Shown: positions 56,901 to 64,000 of the stretch, piece after piece
How the letters are laid out: each line of letters opens with the position of its first letter
How positions within the stretch are numbered: position 1 is the first letter of the stretch
NCBI GenBank assembly: GCA_905221605.1
Contig: CAJNDS010002413.1
Span: 1,180,552 to 1,244,551 of the forward strand
Length of the DNA: 64,000 nucleotides
Source of the DNA: Symbiodinium natans
Lineage: Eukaryota; Sar; Dinophyceae; Suessiales; Symbiodiniaceae
Direction: 5' to 3'
The notes under the pieces: model-generated
Databases searched by the model: none
The model's input: the letters and a program-made list of their open reading frames with translations, nothing else
Told to the model about the DNA's origin: nothing
Translations under genes and position numbers: made by a program

Positions 56901-59900
56901 CCTCTTTCTTGGTTCCTTAAGTTTGCGGTTTTGGCTCTCTGTACCTTTATCCATGTTGTAAGGAAGGACAGTGCGCTTAGACTTCACCATCATGGAGCTG
57001 ACGCTCGCATCAACGTGTTACATCAAGCACTAATAGGCGGTATGGACTCCTCTACTGGTGTTGATCCTCAGCTGTTTGAAGCCCTAAGTCCCATTCCCAA
57101 TTCGGAAGATGACGTTGATGTTGATGATTTAGTTGCTTTCTACACTTCTTTACAACGCATTTCTGAGCACAACCTTCTTGTTCCTTCAATTGAGTACAAA
57201 CCGGAGCATTCACTATCCTGGGTTGGAGCACAAAAAGATTTCAGCGACGCCATTTCTGAGCATTCGCTGGTTGCCGCGACGCAAATTGATGACAGTTCTG
57301 AAACTTGGCAGGCTCAAAGTTCGGATGACCGTACTCGAACTTGGCACTGTAGCACACCGCCAGCTAAAAGAAGGTGTTTGCAAGCTCCTTTTTCGCATGG
57401 CGTTGATGGCCGGCTCAGTCTGCGCCCTAGCAATTGTGACGTTACCTTGCTTTCCAGAAACACTGATAGTGAAGCATCTAGCATACAAAACTTTCTTGAG
57501 ACCAAAGGACACATGGATGAGTCAAATCAATCCAACGTCCCGCTACTACTTCCCACATTGCATCCTGCTTTTGGTCAGCTTCAGCGCCGTCAGTCATGTG
57601 TCGAAACATTACATGAACATGCACAAATTTGGCCAGATTTGGATTACAACAACGATCACGACAGTTCATCTTCGCATTTTTGGAGTCATTGGAGCATTGA
57701 CTCCGATGGACACATGTTTCCAGGTAGGCAGCCGATTTGTGGAACCAGTCCTCTGTCTGCCAGCGTCACACCTACGTCGCAAAAGGCTCCCAGCGAAGTC
57801 TTGCGCGAACTCGACAACAGATTTGCGAGTGTTGAACCAAGTTATTCCTGGCACGCTGATTCTTCTCACCCTTCTCTCGACTCTCTTCTTCACGCGCTCA
57901 TGGACCAGCCCTCGCTTGAGATCTCCATGCCAGGAGGAGCCGAGGCTTCAGATGGATTCCTTCCAAACAAGGTTGATGTCAGTCGCATGGTTCAAAAACT
58001 GAAATCGGTTCCTCACAAGCTTCAACCTAAACAGGTTCGCATGCTACTTTTGGCTGATTATCGTCTTTTAGCCAAAATCCAGAAAACCTCGGATGTCAAG
58101 CAACTTTTGCAGTGCATCACTGCTGCTGGAGTACGCATGGGCATCCTTGCCAAGGGCGCGCAGGATGAAGCTAACAAATTTCAGCATACTGCGCAATCTG
58201 AACAAGGTGGTGACACTGACAAAAATGATAGTAACACCAGTGCCTCGCATCATAAGGGTAAAGGAACTAGCCAAGGCAAAACCCACCATGCTAATGTCGC
58301 CGATCCGTTAGGTAGTTTCAGCGGGAAAAGCAAGGGAAAAGGCAAAAGCAGTGAAGCCTCCACTGGTAAAGGAAAAGGAAAGGGTAAGGGATCTCACGCT
58401 CAGGCGCCTGCTCGATCTGTTGTGTCTTTTGCTCTTGATCCTAGTGGGTGGAACGTTCATCCCTTTGAGACATTTCAACAGGGACACGGTGCTGTCTACT
58501 TCACTGAGCGTGAAGACACTATTCGGCAGTACGCTGAGCTTGCCACTGGAAAACCTTTCCCTATTGCTGTTCTCGCTCCCAAGCCCTATGACGTCGGTTT
58601 CGGTGAACCTGAGCCCATGTATGTTGAAGTTTGTAGGACGCAAAATGGAATTTCACAAAACATGACTGTTCAAGCATATTTGCATCAACTCACTTTGCAT
58701 CCAGTTACGTACAACAAAACCGCGCCGCGAGTTGACATCAAAAGGCCGGAATTTGGCAAAACGACAGTTCTTTATGCTACGTTTCTTGATGAAGGAGCAA
58801 GTGTGCAAACGAAAGTCGAAATCAAAGAGAAAAAGACGATTGCTATCAAGCAGTGGCTCATGACGATTATTGCCCAGCATAAAAACAACAAAGGTCTTGA
58901 AATTCTCGATGTTTGGAATCTTCAGCACATATGTACGGAGTTTGACCACCAAAAATACCAGGTGTCATTTCGCGTACGACAGCAAGATGTTGAGCAGATG
59001 TTATCTTACTCGGGGCCGGGAAGACTTCAGGTCAATGCTCCTGGTTTTATCAAAGAGCGCATGGACCACATTTGGCTCAAAGATGAAGGTAAGCCAATCG
59101 AGCAGGACAAAGTCCTTGACATACTCTCTAGGTTTGAGGGTAAGCATTTGGGAGCGTTTTTTCTTAGAGGTACTTGGGCCCTGCGTGCCAGCAAAGAAAA
59201 CATCAACTCCTTAAGGCAAGCTCTTGGACGCACTGAAGAGCCAGCGTATTTCCTTTCTAACTGTAGCCCTGAATGGGATGTTCGTGATGTTGAGGAGGTT
59301 CTTCGTCAACTCAAATGGTTTGCTACAGTTAAAGAGCAGGACAGAAAGTGGCGTAATGGAGCGTGCACTTGGCTTGTCCGTTCTCAGAACCCCCCTGCCG
59401 TTTGGGGATGTCCCATCAATTATGGATACGAAAGACGCATGCTCAAGATCTTTCCTGCTAAAAGGCCTGCTCGCCAGCAAAATTCTATTTCCTCACAGCC
59501 TGCAGTTTTTGCTTATAATACCTGGGGTGCCCAGTTTAAATCAGGTAGCTCCAGAGCTGCCGGGTCAAGCGTGCAGTCCAATTCTACATTTGCGGCTGTT
59601 CTTATGAACCAACATGGCCCGAGTAAGCGCCCGAAAATTGCTGCAATGAACGTCAACTCATGGCACGACGTGCCAGATGAAGAGCTGGACAAGGATGACG
59701 ACGAAGATCTTGAATCTCCTGTGCACAGAGAAGATGAACGCGATCGATTGCTCTCTGAAATGCGTGCCGAGAACATGGCGCAAAAACAGCAAATTCAAGA
59801 TTTGATGGCCCAAGTGCAAACACTTATTGAGCAAATTTCTGTGCTGACACAACAAAATGCCATCCAACTCCCAGGCGGAGCAAACAACCAGCCGCCCCCT

Positions 59901-59912
59901 GCCATTTCTTGA
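53925..59912 (+). CDS. LINE ORF1 with OTU-like protease and RapZ-C-like domains
   Basis: 1995 codons. Hydrophobic segments lie at about residues 24-40, 235-250, 276-303 and 995-1015. An OTU cysteine-protease core is at about 364-475: VIGDGNCLWRAIAAQTP with the nucleophile Cys371, and YSNFHFSVL with His471. OTU enzymes cleave ubiquitin-type conjugates. After a Pro-rich linker, about 728-860 resembles the C-terminal domain of bacterial RapZ, with the signature CTSGRHRSVALA at 814-825. A Gly/Lys-rich stretch (about 1442-1492) could bind nucleic acid. A conserved-looking globular region follows, and a coiled coil at about 1939-1982 suggests multimers. LINE ORF1 proteins usually coat the RNA. The protease and membrane segments are unusual. 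The start could be this ATG or Met10. Confidence 0.85.
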   Translation: MVPSPWIRIMAADYKARPRIREIYFSLMLMVASLCGTTHACSLYPCEYHISTRHNETNWFSKNRILHSRASTNEANKSNMPMLKFNAIPYLACSENDMCQACNEHLLRCQSNPTCRQSHRHVVYPVAETWVSRQHEWMLWAEVGRRLTHQDIDLVHRYFQWPEQRITNFEQTLTQQKPFMVFFSFVSLLQQICQHICEQKPFAFRKVKANFNRCLMSTLDDVMKGFQEWEVRLTLLIWAYVWDVIVLILYGEKRRGRKLNASGMASRSKSAQSTGWFLGAFMSFLVRLSQVALLVYVANLAGKCSTPAVLLQHPSDSKTSRPSRNVWDQFPNLYVIKDSNRREHFGTHVDCFQGDLEKTLRFNRVIGDGNCLWRAIAAQTPTRMKWYTLKRQTIAYMKAQASEANQQELLLHVEKLAKRNAWGNLLAILGATSLLGVPIFVTAGGQVIRCLPGSNSAAKRKGVYLHYSNFHFSVLDPKSISSIPYFGGDERSYSLGQFTAIPIDNYPKHKAVMQYSRGICHSKRTSGRCCRLAKLRADCTFSACAPQICKTGLPQTRAESTNLSLTFVSPTMVGGGSGKPIYKPAGNPSPTSRRRFDESFAAQVERIAKAKTSSVPAAFRNHPTPTPSPTKAVEMPQTEGSTSVLKATPMKRRPPTPPQRPTRNPSAAPNLVLDSPKAVPAPAANAPATTPKHKAMPRAASVVVSSAIGGMTPSEPAHPPAPPNSEVRVLHILSEGARFRVAYPWETRSNYWVQRDVRWLRDVTEESTDYSHIGTYVDTISKFLRNPQFLQEVKDALKLAVESEHSNVALAFKCTSGRHRSVALAAVARDIMRIVYPEVQIHVTHTAAPHWAPQIKCAGQCSRCTMILTNPPPLYSQTVERLAREFIVELRERYMQGLLPGQSEVQPVTCTHAPESFPGGNTGSNYVIAQEYQLSRIPIASVDGTCCNQHLYTTCTPNVPARPYNSAKTNLEFGKNCLSTPDTESNLQQAASPLSWFLKFAVLALCTFIHVVRKDSALRLHHHGADARINVLHQALIGGMDSSTGVDPQLFEALSPIPNSEDDVDVDDLVAFYTSLQRISEHNLLVPSIEYKPEHSLSWVGAQKDFSDAISEHSLVAATQIDDSSETWQAQSSDDRTRTWHCSTPPAKRRCLQAPFSHGVDGRLSLRPSNCDVTLLSRNTDSEASSIQNFLETKGHMDESNQSNVPLLLPTLHPAFGQLQRRQSCVETLHEHAQIWPDLDYNNDHDSSSSHFWSHWSIDSDGHMFPGRQPICGTSPLSASVTPTSQKAPSEVLRELDNRFASVEPSYSWHADSSHPSLDSLLHALMDQPSLEISMPGGAEASDGFLPNKVDVSRMVQKLKSVPHKLQPKQVRMLLLADYRLLAKIQKTSDVKQLLQCITAAGVRMGILAKGAQDEANKFQHTAQSEQGGDTDKNDSNTSASHHKGKGTSQGKTHHANVADPLGSFSGKSKGKGKSSEASTGKGKGKGKGSHAQAPARSVVSFALDPSGWNVHPFETFQQGHGAVYFTEREDTIRQYAELATGKPFPIAVLAPKPYDVGFGEPEPMYVEVCRTQNGISQNMTVQAYLHQLTLHPVTYNKTAPRVDIKRPEFGKTTVLYATFLDEGASVQTKVEIKEKKTIAIKQWLMTIIAQHKNNKGLEILDVWNLQHICTEFDHQKYQVSFRVRQQDVEQMLSYSGPGRLQVNAPGFIKERMDHIWLKDEGKPIEQDKVLDILSRFEGKHLGAFFLRGTWALRASKENINSLRQALGRTEEPAYFLSNCSPEWDVRDVEEVLRQLKWFATVKEQDRKWRNGACTWLVRSQNPPAVWGCPINYGYERRMLKIFPAKRPARQQNSISSQPAVFAYNTWGAQFKSGSSRAAGSSVQSNSTFAAVLMNQHGPSKRPKIAAMNVNSWHDVPDEELDKDDDEDLESPVHREDERDRLLSEMRAENMAQKQQIQDLMAQVQTLIEQISVLTQQNAIQLPGGANNQPPPAIS

Positions 59913-59918
59913 AGTGTG

Positions 59919-62900
59919 ATGGTCCACCAGAATGCTATTAATGAGCATTCTGCGTTGGACCTATCGGACCCAGTCTCTGCGTGGGATCAAGTCCCTTGCT
60001 ACACTGAACTCTCTTACCTTAAAATTGCCTCCTGGAATCCAAACTCTCTACCTGCGCATTTCAATGAAGCTCTTGCTTGTGCTTGTGATGTTCTTGCCAT
60101 ACAAGAAGCACGTATGAGCAAGGACACTGCAGTTGGGCTCAGCAAGGAATGTAGAAAAAATGGTAAACAACTTTTCTTCGGTAATTTGCCCATGTACAAA
60201 AAGAATCTCAACGGCCTTTTTCTCGACAAAATGACACCCGGAGTTGCTTTTATCATTTCTTCTCATATTTCGGTTAGAGATGTTAAGGTGCCCGAGATGG
60301 AACCTTGGTTTACGCAAGGAAGATTTCACGCACTACAAGCTTTTGTACAAAACAAATGGGTCACATTTTTCAACATTTACGCTCCAGCGCAGCAACCTGA
60401 GCCTATGCTTCAGGATCTCTTACAATATCTACGTGAACACAGTCACGAAGATATAATTGTCTGCGGTGACTTTAACACTGACACTAGGCTTGGCCTTTTT
60501 GTTCGTGAGCTTGCGACATCTCGTTGGTGTCCTCTAACAATGCACACAGACCATGACTTTATCACGTATGTTCACCCCAAAGGGGGCACTTCTGTCATTG
60601 ACTCGATTATTGTCTCGCCTTCTTTGGTTGAGCACATCAGCAATGTAGAGCAAATGTCTATTTTCGAAAAAGGTCATAGGCTCATTTCGGCCATCGTCAC
60701 TCATGATGCTCGTCAACCTCCATCATGGGAAGTCGATATGCCTACCGTCGTGGCTCCCCTCCTGCATCAACAACAAGATGATTGGGCTAGTTGCGTTAAT
60801 CAGCTGCTTCAAGATGCACAAACTAAGTCAATTTCTGACATTTGGCGCACTTGGTGCAATACTTTTTGTGACACGCATCACGTCCCTCCTGATGCGCTGG
60901 GAGGTTCGCCCAAGTTTAGGCTACGTGATGAGCACAAACTTGACAAAGTTCGAGCTAAACTTCAAAAAGCTATTTTGTTCCAAGATGAAGAGAGCAAAAA
61001 GCTTACACTTCAAAAGCTTCATCGGATCTCGAAAAATCACATTCGCAATTGGAGAAACCAGATCACTGGTAAAAATGTTTCACAAGGTACTTGGCTCAAC
61101 TACCTCTTCAGATGGATTCGTGGTTCTGGCGTTCCGGTTCCCTCTTGTATTGCTAGCCAATCTTTTGGTGTACAGGGTACTACCACTAACATTGCGGATT
61201 CGCATAAAGAAATTCAGCAATACTTCAGTGAGATCTACAACAAAAACAATATTTGGACGCAACTACAGCATCAACCTTGTGAACCGCAAGCGGTTGAACC
61301 TGCTGACTATGAGCCTGTCGTCGCTACCTTACAGAAAATCCTAAAACAGCTGGACACTTCCAAGGCACCAGGGATTGATGGGTTTCAAGTGTGTCATTTT
61401 AAAAATCTTTGCCCTGAAGGTATTAAGGCGCTTGCTATAGTCTTTGCTGCTGCTATCAAGCAGCATGCCATGCCGGAAGAGTGGCTGAACTGCCGAGTGG
61501 CTTGTATCCCTAAACGTACTGGCAAAGTGTCCGTGAAAGATCTTCGGCCTCTTACTATTGCACCGGTCGCTTATAGGCTTTTCTGTAAAACTTTGCTTGT
61601 GTGTAATCAGGGTTGTCAACAAAATGTTGCTACGGATTCCGTAGGAGGAATTGCTAAACGTTCATCTTTTTACGCGTGGTTCCCAGCTGCACTGAGGTGT
61701 GAGGCCTCATGGCGATACAAAGCTGAACACAAGCAATCCATTCAAGGTGTTGCTATTGACACGGCAAAATTTTTTGACCACATCCCTCAGCCCAAAGCGT
61801 GCGAAGCTTTACTGCACATCGGCTTCGACAGGGACCATGTCGCTACGTGGGCGCATGGCCTTGCTCACATTAAACGTTTCGTATCCCTGAATGGAGCGAT
61901 CAGCAAAACGTCTTTTTGTTGCAATATTGGCATACCGCAAGGAGATCCAATTTCTATGCTTGCAGCTGCTGCCTTTCTTGGCATGTGGACCCAAGAAATG
62001 CCCAGAGAACTTACACTTGCTAAAGTCTTCGTTGATGATCGGCTCCTGCTTGGTAATGATCACTTGCATCTCCAACACCTATTCCATGCCACCGAATTCT
62101 GGGATACTCATCATTGTTTCAGCACCAAAGACAAAACAGTCGCTTTCGGAAATAATAATGCAGACGACAACCTGTGGTGGCTCGACGGTATGGAAGTCAA
62201 GCGAGACAGCCAAGTTGTTTACCTTGGCATCCCTCTGCCCCTCAAAGGCCTGGTGCGCTTCGATTTCTTTGAGCCTATCATTCAAAAATGCATCATTGTT
62301 CTTGACAAAATGATCAATGCCAAAGTGCAGCAGCATATTGCCGCAGAAGTTATTGCCAGAAAAGTTATACCTGCGCTCTGCCATGCCACTTCCGTAGCTC
62401 GTCCTACGCGTGATCAAGTTCAACGATTGCGTACTAAGATCTTCGCAGCGGCCGCTTTGAGACAATGCCAGACTCAAGATGCACATTCTCTCTTTGCAGA
62501 GAAGACACACGTGTTTGATCCGGATTGTGCCATGATTTATCACAATTTGTGTTTTTGGAACAGGCTACTGTGTGCTCAGCCGCACATCAAAAGTGAATTG
62601 CTTCAGTTTTTGGACCGTTGCCTGCCGGTTTACAAAAATCTACTTGGACCAGTTACTTTACTGCAGCATGATATCCAAGAGCTTGATTGTCAATTGCAAT
62701 TGCCTGACTTCATTTTCAACACTAAGGATGGACAACAGATTTCTCTACAGGACACTGACAAACAAAAGTTTTCTCATTTTATGCGTGATCTCGTCCGAAA
62801 GACGCTCGCGCGAAAACTTCTTGCTAAACATGAAAAATGGACTGGTGTATTGCGCTGTGATATCAACATCACTACCAAACTTCTGCGCCAAATGAAGCCT

Positions 62901-64000
62901 GATAACCCCTATAGGAATGCTCTTGTGCGCCTGTTGACTGATGCGCACAATACCCCCTACCGAGTTTATCAAATGCACAAGTCACACTCTCCGCATTGCT
63001 ATCATTGCCTACATGAAAAGGGTGATATTCAACATTTGTTGTGGAGTTGCCCTCGCTTTCAAGACATGCGAGCTGACTGGCCTGTTGCTCTTCAGCAACG
63101 GGAACAGTGGTCACCCTGCGCGCTTAATTTTATGATTTACTCTGCTGAAATGCCTGCTAGCTTGAAGGGTCAGTGGCCCCACTTACAACTGTTGGTCACG
63201 CAGCTCATCAATAGATGGATGGAGTTTTCGCGCAACAAAGACCTTGTTTCCAGGTTTGCGCCTAACGACTCTCCGTCTCTAATGGTGGGAAATCCACAAG
63301 ACGCGCCTACTACATGTCGACAAACTGCCCTGAAGCAAGTTTGTCCTCTTGACCTTAAATGGAACAAGCCTAACACTCGATCCAAGATGCAGGGTTGGGG
63401 AGGGGATGATGCTGAATTTAATCTTGTTTTCACTTTCTGGGCAAAGTGGACTACTACGCAACATCCTCATTCCGAACCGATTCAGTGTTGGTTGCAAGCC
63501 TTTTTACTTTTTCTGCGTATTGGAGGACACAAAGCCAATTTTGTTCAACAAGCAGATTTTATTGGACGTGCTTTGTACAAATTTCGCACGCTATCCATGA
63601 AGCTACTCAAGCTTTGTTGGATGCACAGTGAACAACTCCAAGAATTTCTTGACTTTCAGCCTCAGCCTTACAAATGGATTGACAATTTTCCTTTTGATCT
63701 CACATTTCCCAGCAACCTCTTCTTCGTTCCTGCCTGGGATTTGCAAGGTACTTGCAGAAATCTGTCTCTTCTGCAAGCGCAAACTGTGATTGAACAAGGT
63801 GTTAATTGTCAAATCATTCGTATTCCTCCGCAGGCCTTCCTTGACGCAGTTTCTGGCAAAAGCTGTCAACTTCAAGACAAAGATCTTTCAGCTGAATGGC
63901 CCACCTTTCGCATACATGGCAAGTTCGCGCAGCCCACCTGGCTTACACAGGTATCGGATTGCAAGCTTTTGCCTATTCAGTTTCAAGAAATTACTTGCAT
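59919..64000 (+). CDS. LINE ORF2: APE endonuclease and reverse transcriptase (truncated by window)
   Basis: Open for 1360 codons with no stop, so it has no 3' end in this window. Start ATG at 59919, six bases after the ORF1 stop and in the same frame. Endonuclease: Asn40 in SWNPNS, Glu63 in IQEAR, Asp184 and Asn186 in GDFNTD, Asp228 in IDSIIV, His253 in GHR. Reverse transcriptase: SKAPGIDG at 481, DLRPLTIAPVAYRLF, Asp614 in IDTAKFFDH, GIPQGDP at 671-677, catalytic Asp706-Asp707 in FVDDR, YLGIPL near 768. A Cys-x2-Cys-x8-His-x4-Cys knuckle lies at 1027-1044, typical of LINE C termini, followed by at least 315 more residues without a recognised domain. It nicks the target and copies the element RNA there. 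Confidence 0.92.
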   Translation, partial: MVHQNAINEHSALDLSDPVSAWDQVPCYTELSYLKIASWNPNSLPAHFNEALACACDVLAIQEARMSKDTAVGLSKECRKNGKQLFFGNLPMYKKNLNGLFLDKMTPGVAFIISSHISVRDVKVPEMEPWFTQGRFHALQAFVQNKWVTFFNIYAPAQQPEPMLQDLLQYLREHSHEDIIVCGDFNTDTRLGLFVRELATSRWCPLTMHTDHDFITYVHPKGGTSVIDSIIVSPSLVEHISNVEQMSIFEKGHRLISAIVTHDARQPPSWEVDMPTVVAPLLHQQQDDWASCVNQLLQDAQTKSISDIWRTWCNTFCDTHHVPPDALGGSPKFRLRDEHKLDKVRAKLQKAILFQDEESKKLTLQKLHRISKNHIRNWRNQITGKNVSQGTWLNYLFRWIRGSGVPVPSCIASQSFGVQGTTTNIADSHKEIQQYFSEIYNKNNIWTQLQHQPCEPQAVEPADYEPVVATLQKILKQLDTSKAPGIDGFQVCHFKNLCPEGIKALAIVFAAAIKQHAMPEEWLNCRVACIPKRTGKVSVKDLRPLTIAPVAYRLFCKTLLVCNQGCQQNVATDSVGGIAKRSSFYAWFPAALRCEASWRYKAEHKQSIQGVAIDTAKFFDHIPQPKACEALLHIGFDRDHVATWAHGLAHIKRFVSLNGAISKTSFCCNIGIPQGDPISMLAAAAFLGMWTQEMPRELTLAKVFVDDRLLLGNDHLHLQHLFHATEFWDTHHCFSTKDKTVAFGNNNADDNLWWLDGMEVKRDSQVVYLGIPLPLKGLVRFDFFEPIIQKCIIVLDKMINAKVQQHIAAEVIARKVIPALCHATSVARPTRDQVQRLRTKIFAAAALRQCQTQDAHSLFAEKTHVFDPDCAMIYHNLCFWNRLLCAQPHIKSELLQFLDRCLPVYKNLLGPVTLLQHDIQELDCQLQLPDFIFNTKDGQQISLQDTDKQKFSHFMRDLVRKTLARKLLAKHEKWTGVLRCDINITTKLLRQMKPDNPYRNALVRLLTDAHNTPYRVYQMHKSHSPHCYHCLHEKGDIQHLLWSCPRFQDMRADWPVALQQREQWSPCALNFMIYSAEMPASLKGQWPHLQLLVTQLINRWMEFSRNKDLVSRFAPNDSPSLMVGNPQDAPTTCRQTALKQVCPLDLKWNKPNTRSKMQGWGGDDAEFNLVFTFWAKWTTTQHPHSEPIQCWLQAFLLFLRIGGHKANFVQQADFIGRALYKFRTLSMKLLKLCWMHSEQLQEFLDFQPQPYKWIDNFPFDLTFPSNLFFVPAWDLQGTCRNLSLLQAQTVIEQGVNCQIIRIPPQAFLDAVSGKSCQLQDKDLSAEWPTFRIHGKFAQPTWLTQVSDCKLLPIQFQEITC

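Larger units (their letters stand above)
53656..64000 (+). mobile_element. Non-LTR (LINE) retrotransposon, 5' part to window end
   Basis: About 270 bp of leader, ORF1 (53925-59912) and ORF2 (59919 to beyond 64000) make up an APE-endonuclease LINE. It is cut by the window edge before the end of ORF2 and the 3' tail. The left border is taken where the telomere-like repeats stop, but no target-site duplication can be tested without the 3' end. ORF1 is complete and ORF2 is open throughout, so the copy may be young. Confidence 0.85.

Noticed and set aside
59932-63875. Many 60-210 codon frames on both strands after 59912
   Set aside because: They are shadows of ORF2, which is a single continuous frame from 59919 to the window end.

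Overview
Organism. The window looks like nuclear DNA of a dinoflagellate, most likely the Symbiodinium/Polarella group, though no marker gene proves this. The reasons are telomere-type TTTAGGG/CCCTAAA repeats scattered through about 51 kb, long intronless retroelement frames, short exon-like islands between repeats, and recognisable genes lying mostly on the + strand. Nothing bacterial (operons, ribosome binding sites) is visible, and I saw no tRNA, rRNA or CRISPR.

Layout. (1) 1-2550: a satellite with a unit of about 219 bp in two blocks, each preceded by a short inverted-repeat element. (2) 2.6-53.6 kb: a field of degenerate interstitial telomere-like repeats in both orientations. It contains at least four families of short inverted-repeat elements (MITE-like; I call them A-D), a 336 bp palindromic element, poly-G/poly-C runs, and many 50-120 bp unique islands that read like exons, often followed directly by GT donors. 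The best is a ClpS-like gene at 15.4-16.7 kb whose introns are made of telomere-like repeats. (3) 18.8-30.35 kb: an 11.5 kb LTR-type element. Its 160 bp direct terminal repeats flank one very long Gag-like frame (WW, S1-like, and CCCH zinc fingers in sets of three). It has a half-tRNA primer-binding site but no visible protease, integrase or reverse transcriptase. A 3171 bp in-frame tandem duplication lies inside the frame, and a 5 bp insertion in the first copy breaks it. (4) 53.7-64 kb: a non-LTR retrotransposon. ORF1 (1995 aa) carries an OTU protease-like domain, a RapZ-C-like domain and membrane segments. ORF2 (endonuclease plus reverse transcriptase) is open from 59919 to the window edge, in the same frame as ORF1 and separated from it by one TGA.

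How it fits together. The most interesting signal is in the telomere-like tracts. At least six are flanked by 11-30 bp direct repeats of unique sequence, as if inserted with target-site duplication. In one case (16098-16215) the duplication places GT and AG so that the tract can be removed exactly as an intron, leaving an open frame. Some MITE-like copies also carry telomere-like tracts inside. I infer that telomeric DNA has been inserted repeatedly into genes here and is tolerated as, or has become, introns.
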